The position numbers and the translations under genes are program-made. From the NCBI GenBank assembly GCA_025766275.1, contig JAFKAC010000053.1, positions 310,001 to 374,000 on the forward strand: a DNA stretch of 64,000 bases, written 5' to 3'. Below are positions 1-10,453 of the stretch, in pieces. Each line of letters begins with the position of its first letter. Position 1 is the stretch's first letter. Source of the stretch: Lactarius indigo (taxonomy: Eukaryota > Basidiomycota > Agaricomycetes > Russulales > Russulaceae). The notes under the pieces are model-generated. The model was given only the letters and a program-made list of their open reading frames with translations. It ran no database searches and was not told where the DNA came from.

Positions 1-838
1 TAGGCAGACACGGACTATTGGGGCATATGTACCTAACCATTGTTGATTCCGAGAGCAACCATTGGAATTTTCACTCCAGAGACCGCATCCTTGACAATTG
101 CACCATTCTGGGATTCACTAAACAGTGATTAGATGAAGAATACAATGGAGCGCAAAAACTTACAAGTAGGATGCAAACTCGGGGCCATAGTGTCCACCAT
201 ACGACTCTGTGAACAGACCGAAATTGCGGTTCTCGTACGTGGGGAACTGCGCGTAGAATGCCTGCAGAAGCTTCCACACGAAGGGTGCAGCTGTGACCGT
301 CGAGTCCGCAACTTCGGTGCCGAAGCTGAAGCCAGTGCCAATGGGCTGATCTACGTAGAGCATGTTGGCGAAATTATTCCAACTATGAGGGTTCAGCACG
401 GGAGTTAATCCGGAGACGTTGTTGAATGTGCATGGGCCATTCTCCTGGAACAGGCCGATCATACTACTGCAGCCGGGACCGCCATTCAGCCACATAGCGA
501 GAGGTGCGGTCTCTGGGTTGTTTCTGGCTTCGAAGAACCAAAACCACATACTCTGAGAATACTTTAGATGGTGGGGCTATAGAAAGTGAGGAATTTGTCA
601 CCATGTTCTCGCCGACGGAAAGATATCCTGAATACTGATTGACTTCGGGAGTGGTTTCCCAGATGCCGCTGTTGGTGACGAAGGATAGTTTCACACCGGT
701 GGTGGAATGATCAAATACGGTGTAGTTAACGCCATTTTTGACCTGATAAGAACGTCTATGAGCACGGTCTACAAGGTTAGGGGATGCGATGGCGAATATC
801 GCCGAGGAGAGTGTTAAAATAGCGGAGAACGCAAACAT
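1..838 (-). pseudogene. Serine carboxypeptidase S10, copy 1 (3' part off the window, nonsense mutation)
   Basis: First part of a secreted peptidase family S10 carboxypeptidase. Exons by comparison with the two intact copies: 838-602, 552-164, 117-33. The protein starts with a signal-peptide-like hydrophobic stretch (residues 1-19), has the oxyanion-hole motif NGGPGCSS and the catalytic serine motif ESYGG. Introns are 49 nt (GTGACA..CTCAG) and 46 nt (GTAAGT..TTTAG, with CTAAT). At the end of exon 3, where both other copies have a TGG tryptophan codon just before the next donor, this copy reads TAG. The product would stop near residue 237, before the catalytic Asp and His. A rescue by a shifted donor would break the frame. 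Therefore probably a pseudogene, although the rest lies outside the window. Confidence 0.8.
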
Positions 839-898
839 GGTGAGCAGTCTGAGCTCTGAGCTGAGAAGATGGTCATCCTCGAGAACTATTTCTCGAGC

Positions 899-934
899 TT
901 AAGTAGCAGAGCGGTATCGTGTTGACCCACGGAC
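899..934 (-). promoter_or_regulatory. Conserved proximal promoter box of S10 copy 1
   Basis: About 60 nt upstream of the start codon. A roughly 35-nt block containing GTCAACACG and ending CTACTTAA on the minus strand recurs upstream of all three S10 copies at similar distance, while surrounding sequence is more diverged. It may be a core promoter or an activator site; no known motif is assigned. Confidence 0.35.
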
Positions 935-3900
935 GCATTTTAACACCGCCGATGTTCTGCTGTTGCGAAGATTTGGCCAATGGAACTATGGGATTTAAGC
1001 GACCGAGTTCGAGTACGTCGTGAAACTCCCGCAGTTTCCGAGAGCTAGTCAAGTCGTTGTACCCGAGACCATAGCATAGTGACACGGTAAGACATCCGTA
1101 TCGCGGATCAATAAAGACCAAACAACAATGTGTTGATTTTCGCTTCGTCGCCCAGTTCCATGTGTATTTGGGCAGGTGTACTTCAAATTATGGGTGTGAG
1201 AAACGACGTCTGAACCTGGAATCCAGCACGCTGGAAGTGCTCATGGAAGCGCACACCAATGCAGTAAGTTAGTAGGGGCTCCGCCGAACCACTTGTTCTT
1301 GTTGCCGTAGCTGAGCTGAGTTACCACCGCCGTTTTTGCATCAAATGCGCTAGAGGGACGAGTGGAGGACTATGCCAAGGACAATGCAGTGTCGCAAAAT
1401 TCGGGAGGGAGCTTAGAACAAACAAGATATCATACGTCTAAATTAAAGTGATCAGAGATCAGCGTTGTCATTATTATGACCACGTTTGGAATTCCGATAA
1501 TAACTTACCATCGTGTTTAACCAGTCTGAGGCAGAGTGAGGAACGAGCGGGCATGAACAGTGTTTGCCGGTTTGTGCCGAAACGAGGAGCGAGCGAAGGC
1601 TTACGCGCTTACGTGCTATAGAGCATAGTCGTCTTTGCGCGAGCGGACAGGGCGGCACGTGCTCATTCCTTCCTCCGTGCTGCCACCTGTCCACCCGTTT
1701 TCTCAGCCGGTTCAAAGGATCGTGTCCTTTTATTTCGCCCACCCACCATACCCTGGTCTTTCTGAAATGCCAAAAATGGTCGATGAAACGGCGTTTTTTG
1801 TCCCTTGCTCGTCGGCGCGTCTCGGACACAAAGCCACAGTTTTTTCGATCGAGAGGCACTCCGTACTTCTGCCCAGTCTCTATTAGCCCCTCCAAGTATA
1901 TACCTAGTTACTCGTTTTCCATGTACATGCCTCTTCCTTCCCGCTGTTCCCCGAATACCCCCGCCGATCGTTGATGCGATGCGTTTCAATCATTCTTTCT
2001 TCCCGTGTCTTCGCGCCAGGCCCCCTCACCCCCTGTGCCACGCTTCCTCAACCGGCGACACACGGCCATGCTACCACAGAAATGCCAAGGTAAGCAACTC
2101 GCAAAGAGAATTAGTTTGAGCTTTTAGCGAACTGTCAGAACGGATGAGTCCGGGTGGCACGTGCCCGTCCCTCTCTTGCGTTTCGCCACTGGCACCTGCC
2201 CTTTTTTCCAACAGGAAGTTCAACTAGAGAACACTCTTATTTTCGCCTACACACCGCACCCAGTACTTCTGTAAGCCTGTAACCATCAAGGGACTCAAAG
2301 TTCCGATCTCCGATACTCATCGGCTCGCTCCGGGAGCTCGAGGGCCCGCCCACTGGCACCAGAGCGATCTCACCTCGGACATTAAACCCCTCATTTCCGA
2401 TCGCGGAAGCATATTGTTCTTCAAGTTCCGTCCATGTTCACAGCCCGTTTCCATAATACTTAACACTCGCTCTCCATTAGCACAAGTACAAGGACTGGCA
2501 CTTTTTGACTTCCAATACCTCGTAGCATAATACCCAAGCTACTCTATTGACGAATCTCAGCAATGTCGATTCTTCCGTTCTACGCGTCAGTCTCTTTTTC
2601 CCTTCTCTGCACCGTACACTGGTAGAAGTTCTTCATGGGCAGTAAAGCAATGATGCCTAAGGATGCGATAACGACCTCGCTTATTACTAAGCGATTATCA
2701 GAGTCGCGCACCAGTCCAGTTTCGACAGCCCATACTAACTTCTTATGCCTTACTGGTGCAGTACGGTTACTGTAAACCCGCCGATGGCCAGAAGTTAAGG
2801 AGTCCCCATGATACAGCCAGTTTACACACTATGGCCGTATATGGCTTCGGATAGGGTATACAGTTTATGAACAGCTTCAATTTTCGTATTTGTGTCAGTC
2901 ACGGTGTTACAGAAAACCCTTCCTGATCTGATTTACTGAGAGGTGTCCTGCGCTTGAAAGCTTGAATGATGTCTGCGCTCGGGAGCGAGTCGGCGTCGGG
3001 TGGAGGATGAGGCCGGCTCTACGGGTAGGGGGGTCGTTGAAACATGGATGGGGCAAGCGGAGGCGGGTGATGCTGGTGAGAACGAGGATGAGAGATTCGT
3101 CAGAGTGGACGAGCATATGGACAAAGCGACAATGACACCCCACTTTTGAACAGCATTGCACCTGGTAAACGTTCTGACTATGGAACCATGTGCGATCAAC
3201 CCTACCCGCTGCTGGAAGTATCCCGATACCCTCCTTACCGTCGTTCAGGATGCCAGTGTTGCCATCTCATTTGGCCTAATGACCTCGTGAGCGTCCCACA
3301 CCAGTAGGAGAGTGGGTTTCGCGCCCACATAACGTAGCTCAGGTTCTCCCAAAAGTTAATCCGCGCCACGACGCGCCTCGACGTGCTCCTCTAAATGCCC
3401 GGGTATCCCATAAATGAGCCTTGCAAGCTCTCAGCTCTCCAACTACGCATGCCAAACCTGACCGCTCCCCAACCGCCCCCCCTCTCCCACACAAGCACCG
3501 TCCTCTATTAGAGCATCTCAAATACGAGGCAAGCGCCGACCGCGGAAGGGAAAAAGAAGACAGGGGGAAGGACCTACCACAGCTGACACTGTACGGCGCG
3601 CGCTCCCTCCACCTCGAGTATTCCACTGGCACCACCGGCAGGCCGGTAGAGCGTAGCGCTCGCATGGCTCCCGACGTGCCTGTGCCGCCGGCGTAGTGAG
3701 TGGCCTGCGCTCCTGGGACATGTCCACACTTGCGCCGTATTACTCTTCCCGTAAGAACTACGATAATAGCACCGGAGCTGGAGCAGGAGCAGAGGCAAGA
3801 AGGGGCGCAGAAGAAGGGGAAGGGGCACCTTGCGGTTCGAGCTGGACTGCATATAGCCCAGCCTAATAATAGCTGTGACCATGACCTTGGTCGCAACCCG

Positions 3901-4526
3901 ATCGCAGCACGCAGCAGCCCTACTAAAATAATTGACCCAACCAAGTCAAGCCATTATCACAGGTGCCGATCTGAGCTGTTGGATCTTATGGCCAAGCTTC
4001 TGGCCAAAACCCACTCGGTTGTCTTACTGACTCATACAGGCTGCAATTGAGGGTGCCGAGAAATTCGACCAATCCCCGCTGCCCCCTAGCAACTTGAAAT
4101 ATCTTGAAGTGGTCCCCGGCTAGCCAATCCAGAGGGTGAAAAAAAAAAAAATTAAGCCGCAATACAAAGAGACAAGCAAAGAGATTTGTCGTGGTTGGGT
4201 GGAGTTGCGAGGGTCACCCAGGGAATGGTTCGGTATTACTAAGCGAAAAATATGTAAAAATACGCAAACTGCCGGAAGGGCCATAGGAGCCTACGGTATT
4301 ACTCAAACCATTGTCACACAACTTGAACTCTCCCGTACTCGGTGAAGCCCACATGCGTTTCATCAGCTCACAGGGAAAAGCATCACGAATTCAATACAAC
4401 ACGACATATCGTAAATGTACAGTGTCCTGGGGGTCCGTCTACTCGTTGCCGGCCCTTCTCCACTTTACCTGGCCCTCGGCAATCACACTCACCTCGACTT
4501 GATCTTACATCGTGTCAGTGCGCACC
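935..4526. other. Intergenic region without a recognised gene
   Basis: About 3.6 kb. Several open frames of 60-200 codons overlap one another on both strands (1452-2119, 2907-3200, 3339-4050), none with a recognisable domain, splice pattern or paralog in the window. The first 200 bases resemble the upstream regions of the other S10 copies. A short A-run lies at 4140-4152. Bases about 2300-2400 share a weak similarity with 63,585-63,665, perhaps an old dispersed repeat. Confidence 0.5.
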
Positions 4527-6780
4527 TTAACGCTTTCCCTTCCTGGAGGTGTTGGTCTTCGCGCGTTTAGCCCGAGGCTCACCCGCCGTAGACTGACCTG
4601 ATGCGGCAAGCCGCTCAAGAAATTGATTGTGTTTTTCTTCCACGAACTCCTTGTAGGCGCAAGCAGCTTCATAAGCAGCCTGAGAACGAGCGAGTTCTGT
4701 GCGCCAATATAGCATGGTAGCCATGCGATCGATCCCTAGCAGGTCAATACCTAACAGCTTGTTGGGATCTGTGATGGGAAGTGCGAGGAGAGAAGGCTGA
4801 GCAGTAGTTTCCTGACCCGCGGACGTTCCCTTGCGGCGACCACTAGGGACGGCGGGCGGCAAGTGCTCGCAGGGGTGGTTGGAATCTTGGCAGCGAGCGC
4901 AATGATTTGACGATTTTTTGCCCCTGCATTGCGCACACTTGAACTTTCTGTGTGAACAGGACTCGCACTAACATGGCATTAGAGATAGGAACGTGCAGAG
5001 GCGATGAGATGTGCTCACCCGAACATGGCCAGAGGTGGAACTACTGCCCATCAATTCGTCAGGACGTGCACGCTTTATCCCTCTATTGTTGCCTGTTTGA
5101 GACGCAGCCTCCTGGATAAGTGCAGAGATGTCATCTCTTTTCAAAAATATGGGATCAGACTAGGGCACACCTGAGGGGGCTCCTCACCCTCGATCCCCAC
5201 ATTACTACCTCCACCAATAAATTGTGGAACAAGAGTGTGGGTAGATGATCCAGTAACTGGCGACGGTGCCGTGGCGTGGGTAAAGGCGGAGGCGGCGGCA
5301 GCGCTTAAACTAGAGTGAAACGCAATGCCCTCGTGGTCGCACAAGGCCCGGAGCCACACCTTTAGATCCGAGGCCGCTTGGGCCACTAAATTTTGGTCAG
5401 CGCATCTACTAAAGACACAGCACACTGGAGGCGTACACCCACCACCTCTTTGATGTCCACTCTGACGCTCAGCCATTGCTACCTCAGTGGTGTGGTGGGT
5501 AGCTGCGAAATCATGAACTGAGAAGTAAATCATTAGGAATGGGACGGTCATACTTTTTGCGGCAGTTTTTGAACTCCTGCCCACTTCGGTCGGTACATCG
5601 TCTGTGATAAGGGCGGCATGGTTAGAACAGCAGCGATGGGCAGAACGAAGATAGGCATACTGTGGGGTTTCTGTCGTGCTTGTTTTGGGCGCGGCAGCTT
5701 TTCAAGCCAGGAATCAGGTGGGTTGCAGGACCAGCTCTGGCCCATGCAGAAGAGGCAAGACTTGCTCGCGTTCCGCTCCGGTATGCAGACCTCCCTCCCC
5801 ACGATCTTGCATGGGTTGCACCTATCCTGCAAGGACAGCGAGTGTGAGAAAATCTGAAAATTATTACAAGGGCCTACCTCTCCTACTGCCACCCACCCCG
5901 CGTCTTGTGCGGCCTCCGTATGATCGAGATTATCGTCGGCCCGGCGGCGTCGTTCTAGACGTGTTTCCCGCGGGGACTTAAATGTGGCGCGAGTGGTGCC
6001 ACCTCCAGCTGATGTGACCACCTTCCGTGGCGGCGACTCACTCCCCCCAACCTGATTATTGTTGGACGCCTCATAGATACGCTCGGCGGAGCGTTTAGTT
6101 CCCCGGGGTTGATTGTCACCAATCTTTATGTCAAGCGGATGGAGGGGGAGCAGGGCCTTCCCCTTGGTCACCCGCGCTGAGCGGCGCAGGGAAGGTGGGT
6201 TTGACGCAGATGGTGGAGGCGATGACGGTGCTGGAGAAATAATGAGAATATGGTTCCCACGAGACAGTTATTTCGCACTGTGTTTGCCTTCCTCGTCGGG
6301 ACGAAGGATCCACCACTGCAACTCAGGAGCCTGCTCCGACGCATCCTTAGAGAGGTCCATGGAATATAGGATGGCCGGCCACTCTGGGTGGTCGGAAGCC
6401 GTTCTTGCACAGCATTTATCAAGGTATTTGCCAGTAAACTTGCCAAAGTTGAAGGTGCGCTGTTCTTTCACTGCACTTTCCCACTCAGCCGCGATAATCT
6501 TGATAATGGAGTGGTATCTATGACGGGTCGAGGGAGGGGTCGGGTCATATTTGTTGAAAATGTCATTGACTTTTATCTGTTGCGGGTTGTATTAGCGTTT
6601 CAAGAATGAGGTGCATGTGTGACACACCAGTTCTCCCTTAATCTTCCCCAAAAAGTGGCTAAAGTCGCCACCAGGATTAGCCTCTTTGTATCTGAATGCT
6701 GTGAGGAGTCGCACGGCAATAAGGAACAGCAGGCCCTCAGCCTTAGTTAACGTTGATTGTGGGGACCTCTTTGGAGCCAT
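4527..6780 (-). CDS. Cys-rich protein with two Zn2Cys6-like clusters (intact copy)
   Basis: Hypothetical nuclear zinc-cluster protein, 632 aa. Eight exons: 6780-6628, 6576-6279, 6230-5878, 5826-5661, 5601-5554, 5517-5171, 5111-5019, 4967-4527; all junctions are GT-AG and the phases add up with no stop. A first cysteine cluster at residues 271-302 has spacing C-x2-C-x7-C-x9-C-x2-C-x6-C. A second, at 487-519, fits the fungal binuclear zinc cluster closely: C-x2-C-x6-C-x11-C-x2-C-x6-C. Basic KRARP and KRAKT stretches look like nuclear signals, and residues about 560-610 could form a helix or coiled coil. The Zn2Cys6 class usually binds DNA, so a regulatory role is possible but inferred. It is sandwiched between carboxypeptidases and has a broken duplicate at 10,454-12,420. 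The start is the Met of MAPKR, conserved in both copies. Confidence 0.72.
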
Positions 6781-7450
6781 CGGGATAGCAATCAAGTGTA
6801 TTCGAACGTCTTGGTTTTGGAAGTGAGAGTCAACGAGCGCGAACAAAGGCTGCTAAGTCGATACAATAAGACCGATGATAGATATGACCTCTAAAGAAAA
6901 AAGCTTTGAAGCGGTGGGCTTGGCGCCACCTCAAAGTCCCGACGAGACGGGATGAAAATCCCACACTCAGGCTCACACCAGTCGCCTCCAATTTGAATGT
7001 CACATGTCACACGTCACAGTCAACTTGGTCCTCAGACTTCCGAGTCAGTTGCTCAAACCGACACCTGACTCTCACTGGCACTGCAGCACCAATCAAAAAC
7101 TATTCTCTATTCTGACTGATACCGTGTGGAATACTGGCAATTCCTGCGCTGGACAGGGCGGTTTCCATGCTGGTAAGTTCAAGTCACCTATACAAAACAT
7201 TTGGGCGAATTAGTACTAAATCGAATCATATCTTAGTAGCACACTCCTGGTTTCCACGATACTGTACTCTTTCGTTGCAGTTCCCTTTCCACATACACAC
7301 TGGTATCATTGGGTGACTGGTGGATCTGTATATCACCACTTATGGGAAGCTGCGAAGCAATTCGGATTATTCAATGACAGCACACTGCTCCAAATGCAGA
7401 CCACAACAAGCTGCCACTGAGCAGCTAGAGCTCAAATCTCAGTGGCGCGA
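6781..7450. other. Intergenic spacer
   Basis: Spacer between the start of the Cys-rich gene and the stop of S10 copy 2. Only short unsupported frames; a gene promoter must lie at the left side, but no clear TATA box was seen. Confidence 0.4.
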
Positions 7451-9165
7451 CTATGTAGAGTGCAACAGCTGCTGACTAAGAGTCTGTACGAATGCCTGCA
7501 GCGAGACGGCGGGCTGGTACGCGGGGACTTTGTGGCCTGCCTTGAACACATTCAGGAACGACAGGTTGCCAGCGGTCTTGAATACGCCATATTCCACGCC
7601 TCTGACGGTGTAGGGCACCAGAACCTTTGAGTTAAATTCTCTAGATTGGGCGAATTGCAGCTGGGAGATGACCGCCTGCACACCACCGGCGTTGCAAATC
7701 CAGTCTGGAGACAAACAAAGAGAGCGTGGGTTATGTATCAGACCGCGAGCGGGCGGTCAAAAGGAGGGGTCTTACCGGCGTCACCCACCCATATGAGCAC
7801 TTGTATGCCGCTCTGTATGACTGTGCTAAGGGTAGAGAGGAAAGTACGAGCGTCTGGTGTACGAGTCAGATGAGCTGATAATTGAGCATGCGCGGCTTCA
7901 AGTTACTTACCGTCGCCGGTAGCTGCAAATTTATAATATGGCGCATCGGGGCACTCTTGGTATGTCTGACGGGCACCAATCTGAGCCTGGAGGGTAACGT
8001 TGTGAAGGTAAAGAACGTAGGTCTCTGGAGGAAATGGGTCCTTCGATGGAGCACGGAGATCGTAGACGTCGAAGTCAGGGCCTTCAATAATTGGGGCCTC
8101 AATCTTGTCGTAGCAGGTGTTGTCAGCATTCTCGCAAGCGGCGTCAGTGCCAGAACTGTAACAGGTGTTAAGTTTGGGGAGGCAGTGTTGGTTGTATGTC
8201 TTCAGGAGCGAAGCAGCTTGTGAACAATTGATAAGAGAACGGTAGGGATTTGTGAGAGCATAGTCAATGTAAGCCTTGTACTGAAGTATCGGATCGAACT
8301 TCACGGGCACAGTCCAGAGTCACATCAATGTAGCGAGACATGGATTATAAGGTGTACCTACCCAGCCATTGTTGATCCCAAGAGCGACCAGCGGAATTTT
8401 CACTCCGCGGACCTCGCCCTTGCCAATGGCAGCATTCTTGGACTCACTGAATGGTGGTAAAGTTACATGAAACAAAGTATAACGGATGACTCAAACCCAC
8501 AAGTAGAGTGCAAACTCGGGGCCGTAATGCCCACCATATGACTCTGTGAACAAACCAAACTTGCGATTCTCGTACTTGGGAAACTGCGCGTAGAACGCCT
8601 GCAGAAGCTTCCATACAAATGGTGCGGCAGTGACTGTCGAGTTCGCATCGTCGGTCCCAAAGCTAAAACCGGTGCCAATGGGCTGGTCTACGTAGAGCAT
8701 GTTGGCGAAATCATTCCAACTATAAGGGTTCAACGCGGGAGTTAATCCGGAGACGTTGTTGAAGGTGCAGGGGCCATTTTCCTGGAAGAGACCAACCATG
8801 CTGCTGCAACCGGGACCGCCATTCAGCCACATAGCAAGAGGCGCGGTCGAAGGGTTGGTTCGGGCTTCGAAAAACCAAAACCACATACTCTGAGATACAT
8901 CAGATGGTGGAGCTTTATAAAGTGAAGAATTTGTCACCATGTTCGTGCCGACGGAAAAATATCCTGAATACTGGTTGACTCCAGGAGTGGTTTCACATAC
9001 ACCGCTGTTGGTGACAAAGGAGAGTGTTGCGCCAGTGGCGGCATGCTCAAAAACGGTGTGGTTCACACCATTTCTAACCTGAAATGAATGTCTGTCGACA
9101 AGGTCAGGGGACGCAATGGCGAATGTCGCTGAGGCAAATGCCAAGATGATAGATAAGGCGAACAT
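7451..9165 (-). CDS. Secreted serine carboxypeptidase S10, copy 2 (intact)
   Basis: Serine carboxypeptidase, 473 aa, removing C-terminal residues from peptides, probably extracellular or vacuolar. Exons: 9165-8938, 8889-8501, 8446-8362, 8298-7911, 7853-7776, 7704-7451. Residues 1-19 form a signal peptide ending AIAS. NGGPGCSS lies at 99-106; the catalytic triad is Ser193 (ESYGG), Asp390 (GDADWICN) and His447 (AGHKVP), all in the family's expected order. Several N-x-S/T sites suggest glycosylation. The first intron is 48 nt with an unusual GTGACA donor. It has no stop and a length divisible by three, so its retention would insert 16 residues. Exon lengths equal those of copy 3 exactly. Length and triad suggest an active enzyme. 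Confidence 0.93.
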
Positions 9166-9219
9166 GCTTAACGAAGTCTGAGTTGGGTTGAACGTCGGTG
9201 CTGAGCCGAATCTGCGACA

Positions 9220-9254
9220 TTAAGTAGCGTAGCTGTACCGTGTTGACCCGCGGA
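9220..9254 (-). promoter_or_regulatory. Conserved proximal promoter box of S10 copy 2
   Basis: Counterpart of the box before copy 1, here 55 nt upstream of the start codon, with the same GTCAACACG core followed by CTACTTAA on the minus strand. Confidence 0.35.
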
Positions 9255-9752
9255 CACATTTTAATACCACGGACGTTTCAGTCGCATTTTGTTTCAGTTG
9301 CAAAATTGCGACCCATCGCATTTCGTGATTTAAGCAACAGAGTTGTACATCGTGAAACGCCAGCAGTATTTGAGAAGCCATTTACCGTGACTACAAGACC
9401 ACCTGGTGACACAGTAAGACACTCACATCGCTATTGAATAAAGACGTAATGTGTTGCTGTAATTCTAGATCTATATGAATTTGGATAGGTGTACTTCAAG
9501 CCGTGGGTCCGAGCGACGCATGATGGGTCCAGAATCACGCACGCTGGATGTGGACACCAAATACAACTGGTGGATCAGCCGACTCTTAGCCAAGCCATTG
9601 TCTGAGGGTCATTGCTTCGATCTCAGGGAGAAGGTTGGGGTGATGCTGTGAAGGGAAAGGGGAACCAACGTGTCTTGCAACGTGTGGCACGGGGTACCGA
9701 CGTTGTCACGACGCTAAAAGGACTTGAGTTTTATACGAATTGGTAGCAAGAG
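9255..9752. other. Intergenic spacer
   Basis: Diverged upstream sequence of S10 copy 2; parts resemble 935-1200, the corresponding region of copy 1. No gene seen. Confidence 0.4.
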
Positions 9753-10036
9753 TTACAGCAAAATCCAAAATGGGGGGCCCCTTGAGTAAAAATGGACAAC
9801 AGCTGACCTCCAAATTTGACGTGCGGGGTTCATAATTAAGTGTAGTCTAAAATTCTTGGGAAATTTGGTATCTCACGAATATATAGTTATAAAATAGTTA
9901 TCGAGGGTATAAAATAGTTATTTCAGCAAAGGGTCGGCAAAGTTAAGGTTATCCCACTTAACAGAACACCCTTTCAGGCTCAGCCTGTATGCCTAATGTG
10001 GTCGCAAGGGGCCCCCCATTTTGGATTTTGCTGTAA
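9753..10036. mobile_element. MITE-like element with perfect 32-bp inverted repeats
   Basis: Bases 9753-9784 are repeated as an exact reverse complement at 10,005-10,036 (32 of 32 bases), separated by 220 bases. The repeat contains GGGGGGCCCC next to an AATCCAAAAT stretch. The interior is AT-rich, carries two near copies of TATAAAATAGTTAT (about 9888-9929) and no coding frame. A short non-autonomous DNA transposon or a large hairpin would look like this. Outside the 32 bp the two flanks stay weakly similar (GCAAGAG versus GCAACTT in inverted sense). No clear target-site duplication was found. Confidence 0.6.
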
Positions 10037-10132
10037 AGTTGCGACAGGGGCACAAAAGAGGACGAACGCGCACGGGCCGCGTAACCCGCGTAACCCGCTC
10101 ACTCCAAGATGGCACATGTGTGTACAGGGACG

Positions 10133-10179
10133 TGTACAGGAGCGGTTTTTTTTTTTTTTGATCGATGTACAGGAGGCGG
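10133..10179. repeat. T-run micro-insertion between direct repeats
   Basis: The 13-14-base word TGTACAGGAG(G)CGG occurs at 10,133-10,145 and 10,166-10,179. Between them lie 14 T followed by GATCGA. This looks like a short poly(A)-tailed insertion on the minus strand with its target-site duplication. Confidence 0.4.
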
Positions 10180-10453
10180 TTGGTGAATCAAAATTGCTAA
10201 GAAAGTTGGATCGATGGATCGGAACAATCTCATTATTTACCACAGCTGGTTTGTCAAGGTCGCTCATTATGTAGTTCCAGGAATCTGGAACTTGAACACG
10301 GTAGAATCTCAGACACAAATGTAACTGAAGCCTTGAGGCCTTGAGGGGTTGAGGGAAATTAGGTGACTGGCATATCAGCACAAAACTTTTTGGAGAACTC
10401 AACTCCTCTCCTTCCGTGACACCTGAGAAATTACACTAAGCCTTTAGTGAAGA

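Noticed and set aside
1452..2119. Cluster of overlapping open frames of 100-147 codons
   Set aside because: Frames on both strands overlap without splice logic, domains or paralogs; treated as chance.
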